A stretch of 64,000 bases of DNA from Burkholderia sp. 4M9327F10. Its GTDB lineage: Bacteria; Pseudomonadota; Gammaproteobacteria; Burkholderiales; Burkholderiaceae. The notes beneath the pieces are model-generated. The model saw nothing but the letters and a program-made list of their open reading frames with translations, did no database searches and had not been told where the DNA came from. Every line of letters starts with the position of its first letter. Position 1 is the stretch's first letter. Location: assembly GCF_005503145.1 (NCBI RefSeq), contig NZ_SCNV01000045.1, forward strand, positions 1 through 64,000, read 5' to 3'. The position numbers and the translations under genes are program-made. This document shows positions 60,966 through 64,000 of this stretch, piece by piece.

Positions 60966-62366
60966 TTGAGCCGCAACCAGGCCATCCAGCACGCCACGCA
61001 CCATTTCGATTCGGGTGCCTTTCTCGCCGACCTCAACCGCCGCGTCGGCTTTCGCACCGAGAGCCAGGAAGCCGGCCGCAGCGCCGCCCTGCTCGCCTAT
61101 CTGACCGATGAGATCACCCCGGAAGCCGAGCGGCTAGGCTTCGCGACCCGCATCGTCGATAACCCCGTGACCGGTGCGGGGCCGTTCCTGATCGCCACGC
61201 GCCACGAAAGCGATGCGCTGCCGACCGTGCTGATCTACGGCCACGGCGACGTCGTGCGCGGCTACGACAGCCAATGGCGCGCGCCGCTGACGCCGTGGGC
61301 CGTGACGGTAGAAGGCGAGCGCTGGTTTGGCCGCGGCACCGCCGACAACAAGGGACAGCACACCATCAATCTGGCGGCGCTCGCCAGCGTGCTCGCCGCC
61401 CGCGACGGCAAGCTCGGCTTCAATACCAAGCTGCTGATCGAAATGGGTGAAGAAACCGGCTCGCCGGGACTCGACGCCATCTGTCATACGTATAAGGATG
61501 CGCTTGCCGCCGACGTGCTGATCGCCTCGGACGGCCCGCGTCTGGCCGCGCGGCGCCCGACCGTGTTCCTCGGCTCGCGGGGCTCGGTGAATTTCAGGCT
61601 CGCACTGAACCTGCGCGACGGCGCGCATCACTCGGGCAACTGGGGCGGCCTGCTGCGCAATCCCGCCACGGTGCTCGCCAGCGCACTGGCGAGCCTTGTC
61701 GATGCACGCGGGGTGATTGCCGTCGAAGGACTGCGTCCGCCGCCGATTTCCGATGCCGTGCGCCGGGCGCTGGCCGATATCGACGTGGGCGGCGGCCCTG
61801 GCGACCCTGCTGTCGACGACAACTGGGGCGAGCCCGGCCTCACACCGGCCGAACGCGTATTCGGCTGGAACAGCTTCGAAGTGCTGGCGATGAAGGCAGG
61901 CAATCCCGAGAACCCGGTCAACGCCATTCCGTCGTCCGCCTACGCGCATTGCCAGTTGCGCTTCGTGGTGGGTACCGATTGGCACAACCTCGCGCAGCAC
62001 CTGCGCACGCATCTCGATGCGCATGGCTTCACGATGGTCGAGGTCAGCGTGGAGCGCGGCGCACCGGCGACGCGGCTCGATCCGGAAGACCCGTGGGTGA
62101 CCTGGGCGATCGCTTCGCTCGAGCAGACCACCGGCAAGAAGACTGCGGTCCTGCCGAACCTCGGCGGCACGCTGCCCAACGAAGTCTTCGCCGACACGCT
62201 GGGCCTGCCGACCATCTGGGTGCCGCACTCGTATCCCGCCTGCTCGCAACACGCGCCAAACGAGCATCTGCTCGGACCGGTCGTACGTGAAGGACTGCAG
62301 ATCATGGCGGGGCTCTTCTGGGATCTCGGCGAAAACTCACCCAAAGCGCGTACAGCAGGCGGTTGA
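60966..62366 (+). CDS. M20 family metallopeptidase
   Basis: The 466-residue enzyme starts at TTG behind CCGGAGA. It has the M20 metal-ligand motifs in order: TVLIYGHGDVV (His), FGRGTADNKGQ (bridging Asp), IEMGEETGSPG (catalytic and ligand Glu), ASDGPR and a late HAPNEH. A dimerisation domain lies at about 200-330. Family members split dipeptides or N-acyl and carbamoyl amino acids. The neighbouring LysR regulator and MFS transporter suggest a dedicated uptake-and-hydrolysis pathway, substrate not evident. Confidence 0.92.
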   Translation: MSRNQAIQHATHHFDSGAFLADLNRRVGFRTESQEAGRSAALLAYLTDEITPEAERLGFATRIVDNPVTGAGPFLIATRHESDALPTVLIYGHGDVVRGYDSQWRAPLTPWAVTVEGERWFGRGTADNKGQHTINLAALASVLAARDGKLGFNTKLLIEMGEETGSPGLDAICHTYKDALAADVLIASDGPRLAARRPTVFLGSRGSVNFRLALNLRDGAHHSGNWGGLLRNPATVLASALASLVDARGVIAVEGLRPPPISDAVRRALADIDVGGGPGDPAVDDNWGEPGLTPAERVFGWNSFEVLAMKAGNPENPVNAIPSSAYAHCQLRFVVGTDWHNLAQHLRTHLDAHGFTMVEVSVERGAPATRLDPEDPWVTWAIASLEQTTGKKTAVLPNLGGTLPNEVFADTLGLPTIWVPHSYPACSQHAPNEHLLGPVVREGLQIMAGLFWDLGENSPKARTAGG

Positions 62367-62513
62367 ATCTCGCCGGCCGGCTGCAGTCGCGCGCAGCGGC
62401 TACAAGCAGGTGCGTGCATTCACGGCCGGTACGGCGTGAAGCCGCATCGAATCTGACGCACCCCCGCCGAGCCATCGGCGCTCCCTCGTTCGCCGTCGCG
62501 AGACCTGACCACC

Positions 62514-63821
62514 ATGAACACCTCCACCCTGCCCGCCGGGGCCGTGCGGCCCTCCGCGGCCCAAGTCCATCGCATCATCCTTGCGGCGTCGATCGGCAAC
62601 GCACTCGAATGGTTCGACCTGGTCGTCTATGGCTTTTTCGCCGTGACGATCGCCAAACTGTTCTTTCCGGCCAGCACCGAAGCGATCTCACTGATGCTCA
62701 CGCTCGGCACCTTCGGCATCTCGTACCTGATCCGGCCGCTCGGCGGCTTCGTGCTCGGCTCGTTTGCCGATCGCGCCGGACGCAAGGCCTCGATGCTGCT
62801 GTCGATCGCGCTGATGATGATCGGCACGCTGCTGATCGCCATCATGCCGGGCTATGCCACGATCGGCCTTTGGGCGCCGTTCGGCATCCTCTTGTCGCGT
62901 TTGATGCAGGGCTTTTCCGCCGGCGGCGAGTTCGGCTGCTCAACGGCTTTTCTGGTCGAGCATGCTCCCGAGCGGCGCGGCTTCATGGGTAGTTGGCAAT
63001 TCGCCAGCCAGGGACTGGCGACGCTGCTCGCGTCAGGCTTTGGCGCCTTGCTGACCAGCCAGCTCTCGGGCGCGCAGCTTGAATCGTGGGGCTGGCGCAT
63101 CCCGTTCTTCTTTGGCCTCGCAATCGGGCCGGTCGGCTTCTACATCCGCAAGTACGTCGACGAGGCAGCGGAGTTCGACGCGCAGCAGAAGACGCTCATG
63201 CAGACCCCGGCGCAGACCCACTCGCCGGTGCGCGAACTGCTCGTGACACAAAAGACGCGTGTGCTGCTGGCGGTGGGTGCGCTCGTCATTTCGACGGCGG
63301 CCAACTACATGATCCTGTATATGCCGACGTACGCGATCAAGCAGCTTCATCTGCCTGCCGCGACGGGCTTCGCCGCGACGCTCGCCACCGGCTTCGTGCT
63401 GACCGTGCTCACTCCGGTCATCGGCCACTGGTCCGATACGGCGGGACGCGTGCGGCTCATGGCCGCGGCGGCGCTGCTGATGCTGGCGACGGTGTATCCG
63501 ACCTTCGCCTGCATGAACCGGCATGCCTCGTTTGCGACGATGCTGGTGGCGATGACCTGGATCGGCGCACTGAAGGCCGCGTATTTCGGCGCCCTGCCGG
63601 CATTGATGTCCGAGATCTTTCCGATCCGCACGCGAGCGACGGGTCTTGCCGTCAGCTACAACATCGGCGTGACGGTCTTCGGCGGCTTTGCGCCTTTCAT
63701 CATCACGTGGCTGATTGCAGCGAGCGGCAACAAGCTCGCGCCGGGTTTTTATCTGATGTTCTGCGCGGTGCTGAGCCTCATCGCCCTGTACGCGGTGCGA
63801 ACGAGGCTCAGGATACGCTGA
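62514..63821 (+). CDS. MFS transporter of the metabolite:H+ symporter (MHS) group
   Basis: The 435-residue protein has 12 membrane helices. The MHS start GNALEWFDLVVYGFFAV and the loop motif GSFADRAGRK are present, with LSRLMQGFSAGGEFGCSTAFL and EHAPERRGFMGSW, as in citrate and alpha-ketoglutarate carriers. It is 147 bases after the M20 gene on the same strand and likely imports the substrate of that enzyme or its product. Confidence 0.92.
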   Translation: MNTSTLPAGAVRPSAAQVHRIILAASIGNALEWFDLVVYGFFAVTIAKLFFPASTEAISLMLTLGTFGISYLIRPLGGFVLGSFADRAGRKASMLLSIALMMIGTLLIAIMPGYATIGLWAPFGILLSRLMQGFSAGGEFGCSTAFLVEHAPERRGFMGSWQFASQGLATLLASGFGALLTSQLSGAQLESWGWRIPFFFGLAIGPVGFYIRKYVDEAAEFDAQQKTLMQTPAQTHSPVRELLVTQKTRVLLAVGALVISTAANYMILYMPTYAIKQLHLPAATGFAATLATGFVLTVLTPVIGHWSDTAGRVRLMAAAALLMLATVYPTFACMNRHASFATMLVAMTWIGALKAAYFGALPALMSEIFPIRTRATGLAVSYNIGVTVFGGFAPFIITWLIAASGNKLAPGFYLMFCAVLSLIALYAVRTRLRIR

Positions 63822-63835
63822 GCCGGAATGAACCA

Positions 63836-63871
63836 CGGGCCCGCTGCGCAAGCAAGCGGGCCCGCTTCTTT
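63836..63871. terminator. Intrinsic terminator after the MFS gene
   Basis: CGGGCCCGCT (63836-63845) pairs with AGCGGGCCCG (63855-63864) across a 9-base loop, followed by CTTCTTTC. It is 14 bases after the MFS stop and also faces the convergent aldo/keto reductase gene. Confidence 0.75.
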
Positions 63872-63889
63872 CGTGCCGGCGTTCAGGAT

Positions 63890-64000
63890 TTAGGGCGCGG
63901 GATTCGGCTGCAGTTCGTGCAGCGCGTCGATTTCCGCCAGCACCTCGGGCGAGAGCTTCACGTCCACGCTCGCAATGTTCTCCTTCAACTGCGCGAGCGA
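63890..64000 (-). CDS. Aldo/keto reductase, 3' end only
   Basis: The last 36 codons of a gene entering from the right edge. The translation begins SLAQLKENIASVDVKLS and ends HELQPNPAP before TAA; the LxENhxsxDhxLs and terminal NPAP pattern is that of NADP-dependent aldo/keto reductases. The catalytic part is outside the window. Confidence 0.7.
   Translation of the reverse strand, partial: SLAQLKENIASVDVKLSPEVLAEIDALHELQPNPAP

Overview
The window is GC-rich, gene-dense chromosomal DNA that reads like the main chromosome of a Paraburkholderia or Burkholderia species. The protein families and gene orders support this: an arnT-arnE-arnB-arnC-arnA-arnA-arnD cluster with ArnA split in two, alaA-hom-thrC, rpsF-priB-rpsR-rplI followed by dnaB, sbp-cysT-cysW-cysA-cysB, and chromosomal nodIJ-type ABC genes. 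This assignment rests on recognition of protein families, not on a database search. I see no insertion sequence, prophage, integron, CRISPR array, tRNA or rRNA. The region looks like core genome rather than an accessory island.

Layout. 0.2-1 kb: a MerR regulator and a carboxymuconolactone decarboxylase-like gene. 1.1-9.6 kb: a large thioester alpha-2-macroglobulin and penicillin-binding protein 1C. 9.7-11 kb: an exported helix-hairpin-helix protein and a YidB-like protein. 11-15.2 kb: clpB with a sigma-32-type promoter, then nsrR divergent from a truncated haemoglobin, with an NsrR-like operator between them. 15.2-17.4 kb: molybdenum cofactor genes moaE, moaD and moeA. 17.5-21.6 kb: alaA, hom and thrC. 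21.6-22.3 kb: a non-coding stretch with an unusual helically phased array of GGNNCC motifs. 22.3-30.4 kb: a Mth938-like gene and the L-Ara4N lipid A modification operon. 30.5-35.6 kb: bcp, PIN-PhoH, an NlpC/P60 lipoprotein and an atypical SDR.

35.6-37.3 kb: phosphate transporter pit and its DUF47 partner. 37.4-40.5 kb: dnaB and the S6 operon with its promoter and probable autoregulatory leader. 40.6-45.3 kb: a LysR regulator and the glyoxylate-to-glycerate pathway gcl-hyi-glxR. 45.7-51.9 kb: asparaginase, then the CysB-like regulator and the sulfate ABC transporter. 52.2-54.1 kb: lexA behind two SOS boxes, a small unknown gene and a DUF2939 protein. 54.2-57.2 kb: a universal stress protein, nodI and nodJ homologues, and an unknown gene. 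57.4-59.8 kb: a cysteine-motif permease downstream of mnmH. 59.9-63.8 kb: a LysR regulator with a clear operator and promoter in front of an M20 peptidase and an MFS transporter. 63.9-64 kb: the 3' end of an aldo/keto reductase.

Functionally the window is dominated by envelope maintenance (A2M/PBP1C, L-Ara4N, NlpC/P60, NodIJ-like exporter), stress response (ClpB, NsrR/haemoglobin, LexA, Bcp, Usp) and core metabolism. I found no convincing complete new system. The observations most worth following are the phased GGNNCC array at 21.85-22.0 kb, the decamer repeat between alaA and hom, the unknown small gene behind lexA, the mnmH-permease pair, the cysteine-less MerR with its near-leaderless promoter, and the SDR without its catalytic pair.
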